A stretch of DNA of 64,000 nucleotides from Rhizobium sp. Root1334 (lineage in GTDB: Bacteria > Pseudomonadota > Alphaproteobacteria > Rhizobiales > Rhizobiaceae). How positions within the stretch are numbered: the first letter of the stretch is position 1; each line of letters starts with the position of its first letter. Positions 30,242-40,100 of the stretch are shown here, in pieces. Below the pieces are notes generated by a model, which was not told the origin of the DNA, made no database searches, and saw only the letters and a list, made by a program, of their open reading frames with translations. The position numbers and the translations under genes were made by a program. The DNA lies in the NCBI RefSeq assembly GCF_001426665.1, contig NZ_LMEY01000032.1, positions 62,001 through 126,000 on the forward strand, written 5' to 3'.

Positions 30242-32434
30242 TTACATCGCGTTCATCGTACCGATCGAGAAGAACAGGGTTTCGCCCGAGGAATCATCGA
30301 CACCGTCATTGTCGGTGACCACGAAACCGTTGCCGGCCGCATCGACGGTAAAGCCTTCGACCTTGTCGACGACGTAACCGTTGGTGGCCTTCAGGTCAGG
30401 GATGAAGTCGCGAACCTCTTCCTTCTTGACGACCGGCAGGTCGCCGCCGAGCTTGGCTGGCTTCAGATCTGCAAGAGCCACGCGGTACAGCTTCTTCAGC
30501 TTGGCAGCCTGGCCGATCAGGTTGTCGCGCTCGATGATATAGGCATAGTCGCCATGAGCCGTGATTTCGGACAGGCCGACCCAACCGCTTTCCGTCTTTT
30601 CGAGCGGGTAGCGCACAGCGCCCCATTCCTTCGACGAAGGCTTGTAGGAAACCAGCTTCACAAAACCCTTCTCGTCATCGCCCCATTCGCGCTGCACGGC
30701 CATCCACAGCGTCATGTCGTCGCCTTCACCGACGCTGGTGATGCCTTCGAAGCCAAAGCGCTTTTCGTGAGCGCGCAGTTCGGCAGGAATGGCGATTTCC
30801 TTATCGATCTCGCCCTTCGCCGTCACATGAATGATGGCATGCGAGTAGAGCTTGTCGGCATCGCCTTCGTTGGCCAGCCAATAGCCGCCTTCGCCATCGG
30901 GCGTCACACCTTCGCTATCGAGCTTCTGAGCTGCAGCACCGTTGCGGGTGATGCGCAGTGCATCGACGATCTTCGCCGGCTTGGCGGTCGCGTCGATCGT
31001 GAAGATGGTCGGCTGCGAAGCGTAGAAAGAATCGTTGACGGCAAGGAGCATGCCCGGCTTGTCCTTGACCGGTGCGAGGCCCGAAAGCGCGCCAAAACCG
31101 ATCAGCTCTCCGTCCTTTTCGGTGGAGACGATCTGCGGATAGGCCGCCTCGCCTTCCGCGCGCTCATAAAGCATCACATGCGAGCGTGCGCCGCCGTCTT
31201 CGACGAGGTCAACTTCGTTGGCGGTCGCCAGAAGATTGCGGCCCGGGATGGCCACGGCACCTTCCGGGCTTACGCCGGACGGCAGAAGCTGGAGAAGTTC
31301 AGGCTCTGCGCCGGTGTCCTTGTAGACCCCGACGATGGAGGCGCGCTCTGCCAGAACGAAGAACAGGTTGTCGTCACCGAACTTGGCGACTTCCAAGCCC
31401 TCCGGCTCGACACCCTTCTTGTTGCGCTTGTCCGGGTAATGGCCGATCTTGGCGATCTCGCGCTCAAAGCCCGCGCCGTTCTCATAGAGAACCTTGCCGT
31501 CCTTGCTGAAAATGGTGAAGCCGCGCGCGCCACCCTTCCAGTCACCTTCATTGGCAACGACGAGGCGGTTGTCATCCAGCCACTTCACGGCGTCAGGCTC
31601 GCGGGCAACGTCCTTCATCTCGCCGGTGAACTTCAGCGCACCGTCCTTCTTGGTGTCGACACCTTCGAGGCTGACGGTTCCGGCGGAGAAGTGCGACTTC
31701 ACCGTACCGGTCTTGCCGTCGATGATGACGACATAGTTGTTTTCCTGCAGCGTGAGGGCAACTTCGTCGAGGTTGTTGAAGGAAACGAATTCCGGTTCCG
31801 GATCTTCGCCAGCCACGTCGGCGAGACCGGTCAGCGTGACATGCTTGATCGAACCGCAATCGACCATGCCATCCTTGAGCGACAGGAGAACAAGATCACC
31901 GGCCGGCATCTGCGGCAGGTCGCCGTCATTGACCTCTTCATCGCGCTCGTTCTCGATGGCGATGGCAGCGATCGTCCTGTCCTTGTTCAGCGCGATCGAG
32001 TCCGGCTGACCACCGAGATCGCAGGTCGTGTCGATCTTTTTCGAAGCGAGGTCGACCTGGGCGATGAGGCCCGACGGCTTGACGAAGCTTTCGCGCGTGT
32101 TGACGGCGACAAGCGCCTTGCCCGAGGCAACCGCGACTGACGTCGGCTCGCCTTCGAAGGTGACAGAACCGGCTGCCTTCGGAGCCTTGGCGTCGGTGAT
32201 GTCGATGATGCCGATCGCCTTGTTCGGGCTGTCGGAGTAAACAAGCGTATTGCCGTCTTCGGAAGCGGCGATGATTTCGGCCGAAGTCGGCGTCGCCTTG
32301 TCCTTGCCCTCAGGCAGGTTGTCGGCGACCGCGAAGGACGCGATACGGTTGAAGACCGGCTCGGCGAGAGCCACGGATGCCGTCGAGGCGGCCAGCGCTG
32401 CGGCGAGTGCCGCAGTCAACGAAAATCTCTTCAT
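30242..32434 (-). CDS. Secreted phytase-like esterase
   Basis: A 730-residue exported protein. The signal peptide is about residues 1-24 (ending VALA). Residues 30 to about 410 look like a beta-propeller with repeated short units (SPNKAIGIIDITDA, NYVVIIDGKTGTVK); about 420-725 match the family called esterase-like activity of phytase. Substrate is not known; a phosphate ester is plausible because a PHO box lies just upstream of the start. AAGGGGG before the ATG is a strong ribosome binding site. The gene is monocistronic, ending at the bidirectional terminator shared with marR. Confidence 0.85.
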   Translation of the reverse strand: MKRFSLTAALAAALAASTASVALAEPVFNRIASFAVADNLPEGKDKATPTSAEIIAASEDGNTLVYSDSPNKAIGIIDITDAKAPKAAGSVTFEGEPTSVAVASGKALVAVNTRESFVKPSGLIAQVDLASKKIDTTCDLGGQPDSIALNKDRTIAAIAIENERDEEVNDGDLPQMPAGDLVLLSLKDGMVDCGSIKHVTLTGLADVAGEDPEPEFVSFNNLDEVALTLQENNYVVIIDGKTGTVKSHFSAGTVSLEGVDTKKDGALKFTGEMKDVAREPDAVKWLDDNRLVVANEGDWKGGARGFTIFSKDGKVLYENGAGFEREIAKIGHYPDKRNKKGVEPEGLEVAKFGDDNLFFVLAERASIVGVYKDTGAEPELLQLLPSGVSPEGAVAIPGRNLLATANEVDLVEDGGARSHVMLYERAEGEAAYPQIVSTEKDGELIGFGALSGLAPVKDKPGMLLAVNDSFYASQPTIFTIDATAKPAKIVDALRITRNGAAAQKLDSEGVTPDGEGGYWLANEGDADKLYSHAIIHVTAKGEIDKEIAIPAELRAHEKRFGFEGITSVGEGDDMTLWMAVQREWGDDEKGFVKLVSYKPSSKEWGAVRYPLEKTESGWVGLSEITAHGDYAYIIERDNLIGQAAKLKKLYRVALADLKPAKLGGDLPVVKKEEVRDFIPDLKATNGYVVDKVEGFTVDAAGNGFVVTDNDGVDDSSGETLFFSIGTMNAM

Positions 32435-32483
32435 GATAAACCCCCTTGGTAAATCGGATACCGGGGGGTTTTGATCGCGCTCT

Positions 32484-32501
32484 GTAACAGGCGCATGACA
32501 G
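32484..32501 (-). promoter_or_regulatory. PHO box (PhoB binding site)
   Basis: On the minus strand the sequence reads CTGTCATGCGCCTGTTAC. It matches the rhizobial PHO box CTGTCAT-N4-CTGTCAT at 12 of 14 defined positions, with the first half perfect. A further partial repeat (CTGTTCAT) lies just upstream. It is about 50 bases before the start of the phytase-like gene, a fitting place for activation by PhoB under phosphate starvation. Confidence 0.7.
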
Positions 32502-32554
32502 GATGAACAGATTAGACATTGGGCACGAACCGATGGCGAAACGCGTCCGCAAAT

Positions 32555-32584
32555 GAAAAGAGGCCCAGGAAAAACCCGGGCCTC
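32555..32584 (-). terminator. Intrinsic terminator of hupB
   Basis: On the minus strand arms GAGGCCCGGG and CCTGGGCCTC (one mismatch) surround a five-T loop and are followed by TTTT. It lies about 63 bases after the hupB stop. Confidence 0.8.
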
Positions 32585-32646
32585 AAATCAACCTGCTATC
32601 GAACCGTTGGCGTTTTCACCACGGTGCTGCAGACGAAACATGAAAC

Positions 32647-32919
32647 TTAGTTCACGGCGTCCTTGAGACCCTTGCCGGCCGAGAACTTCGGCACGTTGCG
32701 GGCAGGGATATCGACTTCTGCGCCGGTGGACGGGTTGCGACCCTTCGATGCTTCGCGGCGGCTGACCGAGAAGTTGCCGAAGCCAACGAGGCGAACGTCG
32801 CCGCCGTTCTTCAGTTCTGCCTGGATAACGTCGAAGATTGCATCAACTGCAGAAGATGCATCTGTCTTCGAGAGTCCGGCCTTCTCGGCAACTGCGGACA
32901 CGAGCTCATTCTTGTTCAT
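32647..32919 (-). CDS. hupB: DNA-binding protein HU
   Basis: A 90-residue histone-like protein that bends and compacts DNA. It starts MNKNELVSAVAEKAGLSK and carries the DNA-binding arm with the family signature GFGNFSVSRREASKGRNP, then TGAEVDIPARNVPKFSAGK. The ATG at 32917-32919 has GGGGTGGAAAC before it. It sits downstream of lon, as in many proteobacteria, but the strong terminator after lon suggests that it has its own promoter in the 230-base gap. Confidence 0.97.
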   Translation of the reverse strand: MNKNELVSAVAEKAGLSKTDASSAVDAIFDVIQAELKNGGDVRLVGFGNFSVSRREASKGRNPSTGAEVDIPARNVPKFSAGKGLKDAVN

Positions 32920-33053
32920 GTTTCCACCCCTTTCAATACTGGTTCGAAACGACTCAATTTTCAAGCCGAGGGAAGCATACGCGCGCCCCCCGCCTTGGCA
33001 AACCCAATCGCTCCGAATCCCATGGAATGCAAGGCTTTGCGCGGAGTTTTACA

Positions 33054-33082
33054 TAAAAAAGACCGGCAAAAATGCCGGTCTT
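33054..33082 (-). terminator. Intrinsic terminator of lon
   Basis: Minus-strand arms AAGACCGGCA and TGCCGGTCTT enclose a four-T loop and are followed by a run of T. It lies about 70 bases after the lon stop and separates lon from hupB. Confidence 0.88.
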
Positions 33083-33149
33083 CCACTGTTTCTGCTCCAA
33101 ATCAGTACGCAACCTGCGGCAGGCACTGCTTGAAGTTCAAGTCAAGCCC

Positions 33150-35570
33150 TTAGTGGGCAATCGACACGCCGGCGTCATCGGCCGGATCGGCCGTTGCAAT
33201 CGGTGCCGCCTGCTTGGAAGGATCCCATTCGATCGCAACCGGAACCCGTACCAGCGCGTGGCTCAACACCTCGCCGATATGGGAGACCGGAATGATCTCC
33301 ATGAGGTTCTTCACGTTGTCCGGAATATCCGCCAAATCCTTGGCGTTTTCTTCCGGGATCAGCACCTTCTTGATGCCGCCGCGAAGCGCTGCAAGCAGCT
33401 TTTCCTTCAGGCCGCCGATCGGCAGGACACGGCCGCGCAGGGTGATTTCACCCGTCATCGCCACGTCCTTGTTAACGGCAATCCCGGTCATGATCGACAC
33501 GATCGCCGTTGCCATGGCCACACCGGCGGACGGACCGTCCTTCGGTGTAGCACCTTCCGGCACGTGCACATGGATGTCGCTCTTGTCGAACAATGGCGGC
33601 TCGATGCCGAAGTCGATCGCACGCGAGCGGACATAGGATGCCGCCGCCGAAATCGATTCCTTCATCACGTCGCGCAGGTTGCCGGTCACCGTCATGCGGC
33701 CCTTGCCGGGCATCATCACGCCTTCGATCGTCAGAAGCTCGCCGCCGACTTCCGTCCAGGCGAGACCGGTGACGACACCGACCTGATCGGTACGCTCGGC
33801 TTCGCCGTGACGATAGCGCGGAACACCGAGATAGTCGTTGATGTTCTCGGCAGTGACTTCGACCTTGCTGGTCTTGCCCTTGAGGATCTCGGTCACAGCC
33901 TTGCGGGCGAGCTTCATCAGCTCACGCTCCAGGCTGCGAACGCCAGCTTCGCGGGTATAGGTCTGGATCACCGCAGACAACGCACCATCCGTCACCGAGA
34001 ATTCCTTCGGCTGCAGAGCGTGGTCGGCGATTGCCTTGGGCAACAGGTGCCGCTTGGCGATCTCCAGCTTTTCCTCTTCCGTGTAACCGGCAATCCGGAT
34101 CACTTCCATGCGGTCCATCAGGGGCGCCGGAATGTTCAGCGTGTTCGCCGTGGTGATGAACATCACGTTCGAGAGGTCATATTCGACCTCCAGATAGTGG
34201 TCCATGAACGTCGAGTTCTGTTCCGGATCCAGCACCTCCAGGAGCGCCGACGACGGATCGCCGCGGAAATCCTGGCCCATCTTGTCGATTTCATCGAGCA
34301 GGAAGAGCGGGTTGGACTTCTTGGCCTTCTTCATCGACTGGATGACCTTGCCGGGCATCGAACCGATATAGGTGCGGCGATGACCGCGGATTTCGGCTTC
34401 GTCACGAACGCCACCGAGTGCCATGCGGATATATTCGCGGCCGGTCGCCTTGGCGATCGACTTGGCAAGCGAGGTCTTGCCGACACCCGGAGGACCGACG
34501 AGGCACAGGATCGGCCCCTTGATCTTCTGCGAGCGCGCCTGCACCGCCAGATACTCGACGATCCGTTCCTTGACCTTGTCGAGACCGAAGTGATCGAGAT
34601 CGAGAACCTGCTCAGCATGGTTGAGATCGGTCTTGACCTTGGACTTCTTCGACCACGGAATGCCCAGCAACCAATCCAGATAGTTGCGCACGACGGTGGC
34701 TTCCGCCGACATCGGGCTCATCTGGCGCAGCTTCTTGACTTCCGCATCGGCCTTTTCACGGGCCTCCTTGGACAGCTTGGTCTTGGAGATACGGTCTTCC
34801 AGTTCGGCCATCTCGTCGCGGCCTTCCTCGCCGTCGCCAAGCTCCTTCTGGATCGCCTTCATCTGTTCGTTCAGGTAGTATTCGCGTTGGGTCTTTTCCA
34901 TCTGGCGCTTGACGCGCGAGCGGATGCGCTTTTCGACCTGCAGAACCGAAATCTCACCTTCCATGAAGCCGAGCGCCTTTTCAAGGCGCAGCTTGACGCT
35001 GGTCGTCTCAAGCATTTCCTGCTTTTCGACGATCTTGATGGAGAGATGCGATGCGACGGTATCGGCCAGCTTCGAATAGTCCTCGATCTGACTGGCGGCA
35101 CCGACGACTTCCGGGGAAATCTTCTTGTTGAGCTTCACATAGCTCTCGAATTCCGACACCACGGAACGGCTCAGCGCTTCGATCTCGACCGGATCTTCTT
35201 CCGGCTCGGAAAGCGGATGTGCCATTGCCTCATAGAATTCTTCACGGCCTGTATAGCCGTCGATCTCGGCGCGCGCGCGACCTTCGACCAGAACCTTGAC
35301 GGTGCCGTCAGGCAGCTTCAACAACTGCAGCACATTGGCGATAGTGCCGATCTGATAGATCGCACCTGGTTCCGGATCGTCGTCGCTGGCGTTGATCTGG
35401 GTGGCAAGCATGATCTGCTTGTCCGTGCCCATGACTTCTTCCAGCGCACGGATCGATTTTTCACGGCCAACAAACAGCGGCACGATCATGTGCGGGAATA
35501 CCACGATGTCGCGCAGCGGCAGCACCGGATAGGTCGCGCTCTCGATTGCCGGAGACGTTTTGCTCGTCAT
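33150..35570 (-). CDS. lon: ATP-dependent protease Lon
   Basis: Cytoplasmic AAA+ serine protease that removes damaged and regulatory proteins. The 806-residue protein has the N-terminal substrate domain (from [14 protein letters not shown]), Walker [16 protein letters not shown], Walker [12 protein letters not shown], and the catalytic serine in [10 protein letters not shown] with the lysine in [10 protein letters not shown]. Length is normal. In alphaproteobacteria Lon degrades cell-cycle factors such as CcrM and DnaA; that is family knowledge. A 470-base gap upstream ends at the clpX terminator and should hold its promoter. Confidence 0.98.
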   Translation of the reverse strand: MTSKTSPAIESATYPVLPLRDIVVFPHMIVPLFVGREKSIRALEEVMGTDKQIMLATQINASDDDPEPGAIYQIGTIANVLQLLKLPDGTVKVLVEGRARAEIDGYTGREEFYEAMAHPLSEPEEDPVEIEALSRSVVSEFESYVKLNKKISPEVVGAASQIEDYSKLADTVASHLSIKIVEKQEMLETTSVKLRLEKALGFMEGEISVLQVEKRIRSRVKRQMEKTQREYYLNEQMKAIQKELGDGEEGRDEMAELEDRISKTKLSKEAREKADAEVKKLRQMSPMSAEATVVRNYLDWLLGIPWSKKSKVKTDLNHAEQVLDLDHFGLDKVKERIVEYLAVQARSQKIKGPILCLVGPPGVGKTSLAKSIAKATGREYIRMALGGVRDEAEIRGHRRTYIGSMPGKVIQSMKKAKKSNPLFLLDEIDKMGQDFRGDPSSALLEVLDPEQNSTFMDHYLEVEYDLSNVMFITTANTLNIPAPLMDRMEVIRIAGYTEEEKLEIAKRHLLPKAIADHALQPKEFSVTDGALSAVIQTYTREAGVRSLERELMKLARKAVTEILKGKTSKVEVTAENINDYLGVPRYRHGEAERTDQVGVVTGLAWTEVGGELLTIEGVMMPGKGRMTVTGNLRDVMKESISAAASYVRSRAIDFGIEPPLFDKSDIHVHVPEGATPKDGPSAGVAMATAIVSIMTGIAVNKDVAMTGEITLRGRVLPIGGLKEKLLAALRGGIKKVLIPEENAKDLADIPDNVKNLMEIIPVSHIGEVLSHALVRVPVAIEWDPSKQAAPIATADPADDAGVSIAH

Positions 35571-36040
35571 GTCATTTCCTTTCCGTCCCGTTTCCGGGCC
35601 CGTTACCCGAAGCGTTCAAGGGCGCTTCCGGTCCTCATTCTTTCCACTGTCAAGTGGAGTGTGTGACGTCTGTTTTCAACCCTTTCGCCGACTACCGACC
35701 TGGGAGGCGGCGTAGCCGGATAGTAAACGGCATCTGACTGTTGCGGGCCTTGCCGCAGGAGTTAACGCACACGCTTCGTGCCGGACACATCGACACAGAA
35801 TCGTTACATAATCGCGTTGTTATCCGCTTTTAGCAATCGCTGATTCTCGCGAATATTCCTCCCGCAGTGACATCCAGCGGTCAAGCTTTCGACCGATGGA
35901 TATCCGCAGAATATGCAGGGCTGACCTGCACTTATTGCTTAGGCGCGCTGACCGGCAGGCACGGTGTACGCCGTACCGGAAACTCTACGCATGAAAAAGG
36001 CCCGCACATGGCGGGCCTTTTAAAAAAACTTCCGATCCGG
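35571..36040. other. Intergenic region between clpX and lon
   Basis: Besides the clpX terminator at its right end, this 470-base region should hold the lon promoter. On the minus strand a TTGAAA at 35679-35674 resembles a heat-shock -35 element, but no convincing -10 follows, so I do not call it. No coding sequence or RNA gene is apparent. Confidence 0.5.
35994..36020 (-). terminator. Intrinsic terminator of clpX
   Basis: Minus-strand arms AAAGGCCCGC and GCGGGCCTTT around a five-base loop, followed by a T run. It lies about 20 bases after the clpX stop. Confidence 0.88.
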
Positions 36041-37318
36041 TCAGGCCGAAACGTTGGCCTTTTCCTCGGAACGCTCCGAGTAGATGTAGAGCGGACGGGC
36101 AGATCCCTTGACCACCTCGTCGGAGATGACCACTTCGCGAACGCCTTCCAGGGTCGGCAGTTCGAACATCGTATCGAGCAGGATCTTTTCCATGATCGAG
36201 CGCAGGCCGCGCGCACCGGTCTTGCGGATGATCGCCTTGCGGGCGATTTCGCGCAGGGCATCCTCGTGGAAGGTCAGTTCGACGTCTTCCATTTCGAACA
36301 GGCGCTGGTACTGCTTGATCAGGGCGTTCTTCGGCTCAGACAGGATCTGGATCAGTGCCGGCTCGTCGAGATCCTCGAGCGTTGCCAGAACCGGCAGACG
36401 GCCGATGAATTCCGGGATGAGGCCGAACTTGACCAGATCTTCCGGCTCCAGTTCGCGCAAGACTTCGCCGACGCGGCGGTCTTCCGGAGACTTCACCGAA
36501 GCGCCAAAGCCGATCGAGGTCTTTTCGCCACGCGCCGAGATGATCTTGTCGAGACCAGCAAAAGCGCCACCGCAGATGAACAGGATGTTGGTCGTGTCAA
36601 CCTGCAGGAATTCCTGCTGCGGATGCTTGCGGCCACCCTGCGGCGGAACGGAAGCGACCGTGCCTTCCATGATCTTCAACAGTGCCTGCTGCACGCCTTC
36701 GCCCGAAACGTCACGGGTGATCGATGGATTGTCGGACTTGCGCGAAATCTTGTCGACTTCGTCGATATAGACGATACCGCGCTGCGCCCGCTCGACATTG
36801 TAGTCAGCAGCCTGGAGCAGCTTCAGGATGATGTTCTCGACGTCTTCGCCGACATAACCGGCTTCGGTCAGTGTCGTGGCGTCAGCCATCGTGAACGGGA
36901 CATCGATGATGCGGGCCAGTGTCTGGGCAAGGTAGGTCTTGCCGCAACCGGTCGGGCCAACGAGCATGATGTTCGACTTTGCAAGCTCGATGTCGCTTCC
37001 CTTCGCGGAATGCGCCAGACGCTTGTAATGATTGTGGACGGCAACCGACAGGATGCGCTTGGCCTGCTGCTGGCCGATGACGTATTCGTCGAGAACCTTG
37101 ATGATCTCCTGCGGCGTCGGAACGCCATCGCGGGACTTGACCATCGAAGTCTTGTTCTCTTCGCGGATGATGTCCATGCAGAGTTCGACGCATTCATCGC
37201 AGATGAACACCGTCGGTCCAGCAATCAGCTTGCGGACCTCGTGCTGGCTCTTTCCGCAGAAGGAGCAGTATAGGGTATTCTTGGAGTCACCGCCGTTGCT
37301 ACCGCTGACTTTGCTCAT
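36041..37318 (-). CDS. clpX: ATP-dependent Clp protease ATP-binding subunit ClpX
   Basis: AAA+ unfoldase that feeds substrates to ClpP. The 425-residue protein has the N-terminal C4 zinc domain ([14 protein letters not shown] and CDECVELC), Walker [16 protein letters not shown], Walker [12 protein letters not shown], and sensor and pore regions typical of the family. It follows clpP after 300 bases, so it has space for its own promoter. In this group ClpXP controls cell-cycle regulators such as CtrA; that is family knowledge. Confidence 0.98.
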   Translation of the reverse strand: MSKVSGSNGGDSKNTLYCSFCGKSQHEVRKLIAGPTVFICDECVELCMDIIREENKTSMVKSRDGVPTPQEIIKVLDEYVIGQQQAKRILSVAVHNHYKRLAHSAKGSDIELAKSNIMLVGPTGCGKTYLAQTLARIIDVPFTMADATTLTEAGYVGEDVENIILKLLQAADYNVERAQRGIVYIDEVDKISRKSDNPSITRDVSGEGVQQALLKIMEGTVASVPPQGGRKHPQQEFLQVDTTNILFICGGAFAGLDKIISARGEKTSIGFGASVKSPEDRRVGEVLRELEPEDLVKFGLIPEFIGRLPVLATLEDLDEPALIQILSEPKNALIKQYQRLFEMEDVELTFHEDALREIARKAIIRKTGARGLRSIMEKILLDTMFELPTLEGVREVVISDEVVKGSARPLYIYSERSEEKANVSA

Positions 37319-37618
37319 ATCACTTTCCTTCCAGCACGCCGGACACCTCTGGCAAGGTGAAACGGACTACTCAACCCGCTCCGCACATTTTCCGCCTTCA
37401 TGCGCAAAATGACGGCGCTTTCGGGAGTACGAACCGGCTTCAAACAACCATGTTTGATGTCCGGCAGCAACGAATCTCCCACCGAATACCGAATGCTAGG
37501 ACTTCAAACTTCAACATAGCATTAACGGTCGATATTAACGGCTTTGGCCTGCGGATAAAGCCCTATGAGAGTTACAATTGTGTCACAAATGCATCTATCC
37601 GCACACAAAAGCTTGAAT
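37319..37618. other. Intergenic region between clpP and clpX
   Basis: This 300-base gap has no gene. It contains an 11-base palindrome TTGTGTCACAA at 37578-37588 soon after the clpP stop, and an A+T-rich stretch around 37500-37545. No intrinsic terminator for clpP is visible, so clpP transcripts may read into clpX. Confidence 0.45.
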
Positions 37619-38251
37619 TTATGCGTCCGGCGTTGATTCCATGGCCTCACGCGACGTGATGACCTTGTCGACAACACCCCAGCTCAGGGCTTCGTCCGCC
37701 GTCATGAAGTGGTCACGATCAAGCGTCTGTTCAACCTCTTCATAGGTCCGGCCCGTGTGCTTGACGTAGACTTCGTTGAGGCGGCGCTTCATCTTCAGGA
37801 TATCGCGGGCATGCCGTTCGATGTCGGAAGCCTGCCCCTGGAAGCCGCCGGACGGCTGGTGAACCATGATGCGGGCGTTCGGCGTGGCAAAACGCATGTC
37901 CTTGTGGCCGGCGGCCAGAAGCAGCGAGCCCATCGATGCGGCCTGGCCAATGCACAGCGTCGAAACAGCCGGTTTGATGAACTGCATCGTGTCGTAGATC
38001 GCCATGCCGGCGGTAACGACGCCACCCGGCGAATTGATGTAAAGGGCGATTTCCTTCTTCGGGTTTTCCGCCTCGAGGAACAGCAGCTGGGCGCAGATCA
38101 GCGTCGCCATGTGATCTTCGACAGGCCCCGTCAAAAAGATGATGCGTTCTTTCAGGAGACGCGAAAAGATATCGTAGGAGCGCTCGCCGCGATTGGTCTG
38201 TTCAACGACCATCGGCACCAGAGCCATAGCGGTATCAACGGGATTTCTCAT
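37619..38251 (-). CDS. clpP: ATP-dependent Clp protease proteolytic subunit
   Basis: Serine peptidase subunit forming the double-ring chamber of ClpXP and ClpAP. The 210-residue protein has the catalytic serine in [11 protein letters not shown], histidine in [14 protein letters not shown], and aspartate in TLDRDHFM. The propeptide is short. The ATG at 38249-38251 starts [15 protein letters not shown]. It lies upstream of clpX in the usual order. Confidence 0.98.
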   Translation of the reverse strand: MRNPVDTAMALVPMVVEQTNRGERSYDIFSRLLKERIIFLTGPVEDHMATLICAQLLFLEAENPKKEIALYINSPGGVVTAGMAIYDTMQFIKPAVSTLCIGQAASMGSLLLAAGHKDMRFATPNARIMVHQPSGGFQGQASDIERHARDILKMKRRLNEVYVKHTGRTYEEVEQTLDRDHFMTADEALSWGVVDKVITSREAMESTPDA

Positions 38252-38522
38252 GTCAAACCTTTGTCAATCTGGCGCGCAAACCCTTTTGCACGCCGGGAAT
38301 CATCGGGAATATCTCTTGTCCATACATAGAGTGTCCAAGTACCCGACTTCAAGTCGCGAAGTCTTCATAACGTTAATACACGCCCCGAACCGCAACGTTG
38401 CACGCCAAGCGCCTAGAGGATGGTTTAGCGAGTTCTAACGATCAGGATAGAGTGCAGGCCGCCATTTCCGCTTTTCCACACAGGCTTTGGCGCATTCTGA
38501 GTGAAAAATCGGTAAATGCGGA

Positions 38523-40082
38523 TCAAAGTTGCGATTCGATCGGCAGAATGCCAATGACGCCGGCAATCAGGCGCCGCCAGAAGCCAGCTTCCGGCTCGCG
38601 GCGAAGGACACGCACCTCATCGCCTTCGCGATCGTGCCAGCGCAGACGTCCCTTTTCAAGCGACAGACGAAAGCTGTTTTCCGGGCTGGTTTCGGCATCG
38701 AAAATTGCCTCGACCTCCTTGACCAAAGCAGGGTGGGTAAAGAGCACTCCCATTTCCGTGTTCAGCGACGCCGAACGCGGATCGAAATTCATTGACCCGA
38801 CGAACCCGGACTTTCCATCGACGGTAAACGCCTTGGTATGAAGGCTGGCGCCGCGCGACCCGAACAGCGACATCCGCTGCGGATCGCCGAATTCGTGCGT
38901 GGCTTTCAATTCGAACAGGACCGCCCCGCTCCTCAGGAGGGCCTTGCGGTAATTGGCATAGGCACCATGAACTGCAGCGACATCGGTGGCGGCCAGCGAA
39001 TTGGTCAGAACCTCGACCCGGACCTGCCGCGCAACCATCCGCGTGATTTCGGCGATCCCCTGCACGCCGGGAATGAAATAGGGCGAAATCACCCGGACCC
39101 CATGCTGCGCCGATGTCAGGACCGGCATCAGCTCCCGCATGACCCAGTTGTTGCGCTTCTGCAGAAATGCCTTTTCCGGCGGGTCCGATACCAGCATGGC
39201 AGCGCTCGTCCAATGCAGCGCCGTATTGCCAGGCAACAAGACCCCGTCCGGTATCACGGCCTCGACATGGGCGAGATAATGCCGGCCGCCCGGCGTCGCC
39301 GCGACTGTTTCCAGCTTGGTTCTGAAGGCTGGCAGATAGTGCGCGCGCGGGGTGCGCAGCGAGCCGATCGGCACGACCACGGGACTGTTCCAGTAGCGGT
39401 CGAAGACCACAGCCGCATCGTCGGCGACCGGCCCCAGCATCCAGACATCGAGATCGCGGAAATTCGACTGTTCGTCCGCGTCGAAATAAGCGTCGCCGAT
39501 ATTGCGGCCACCAGCGATCACCAGCCGCCCATCGGCAATCCATTGCTTGTTGTGCATCCGCCGCGTGGCGCGAAAAGGCCGCATCATCATTTCGAGCCCG
39601 CGCTTGAAGCGATCGGTGCGCGCACGGCTTGGATTGAAGAGCCGCACCTCGATATTGTCGTGACCATCCAGCGCCAGGCACATGCGGTCATGCAGGCCGG
39701 CATTGATATCATCAAGCAAGAGCCGCACTCGGACGCCCCGATCGGCAGCGGCCAAAACTTCGCGGATCAGCATCCGCCCGGTCAGATCGTTCTTCCAGTA
39801 ATAATATTGCAGGTCCAGGCTGCGCCCGGCCCGGCGCGCCGAGGCGGCCCTCAATGCAAAGGCAGCGACATTGTCAGAGATCAGCGCAATTCCGTTAAGG
39901 CCGGCATGTTCCTCCAAAAGAGGCTCTGCCAGCCGATCGAGTTCCGTTTCAACGCCTTGCGGCTGCAGCGCGGACGAAGCCGGTCCCTGGAGCCGCCGCC
40001 CGAAACGGCCATAAGTATAGACGGCAACCAGCGCCAAAAAACCGAACACAGAAGCGGACAGAGCGACGATATGGGCGCGCAT
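38523..40082 (-). CDS. Phospholipase D family protein
   Basis: A 519-residue membrane-anchored PLD-superfamily protein. Residues 5-25 form an N-terminal membrane anchor. Both HKD active-site motifs are complete: HNKQWIADGRLVIAGG in the first half and HTKAFTVDGKSGFVGS in the second. It may act as a cardiolipin synthase-like or phospholipase enzyme at the membrane; the family also includes nucleases, so the substrate is not settled. It begins 18 bases after the EEP-family gene and is surely cotranscribed with it. Confidence 0.86.
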   Translation of the reverse strand: MRAHIVALSASVFGFLALVAVYTYGRFGRRLQGPASSALQPQGVETELDRLAEPLLEEHAGLNGIALISDNVAAFALRAASARRAGRSLDLQYYYWKNDLTGRMLIREVLAAADRGVRVRLLLDDINAGLHDRMCLALDGHDNIEVRLFNPSRARTDRFKRGLEMMMRPFRATRRMHNKQWIADGRLVIAGGRNIGDAYFDADEQSNFRDLDVWMLGPVADDAAVVFDRYWNSPVVVPIGSLRTPRAHYLPAFRTKLETVAATPGGRHYLAHVEAVIPDGVLLPGNTALHWTSAAMLVSDPPEKAFLQKRNNWVMRELMPVLTSAQHGVRVISPYFIPGVQGIAEITRMVARQVRVEVLTNSLAATDVAAVHGAYANYRKALLRSGAVLFELKATHEFGDPQRMSLFGSRGASLHTKAFTVDGKSGFVGSMNFDPRSASLNTEMGVLFTHPALVKEVEAIFDAETSPENSFRLSLEKGRLRWHDREGDEVRVLRREPEAGFWRRLIAGVIGILPIESQL

Positions 40083-40100
40083 GTGACTACGGCCTGTCGA

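Noticed and set aside
35650-35700. Heat-shock (sigma-32) promoter for lon
   Set aside because: A TTGAAA is present on the minus strand, but the downstream region lacks a good -10 match at the right distance.
35867-37273. Long plus-strand open frame opposite clpX
   Set aside because: It is a shadow of clpX in a GC-rich genome, has no recognisable domain, and its start lies in the intergenic gap. Similar long antisense frames opposite lon, nuoL, nuoG and nuoF were dropped for the same reason.
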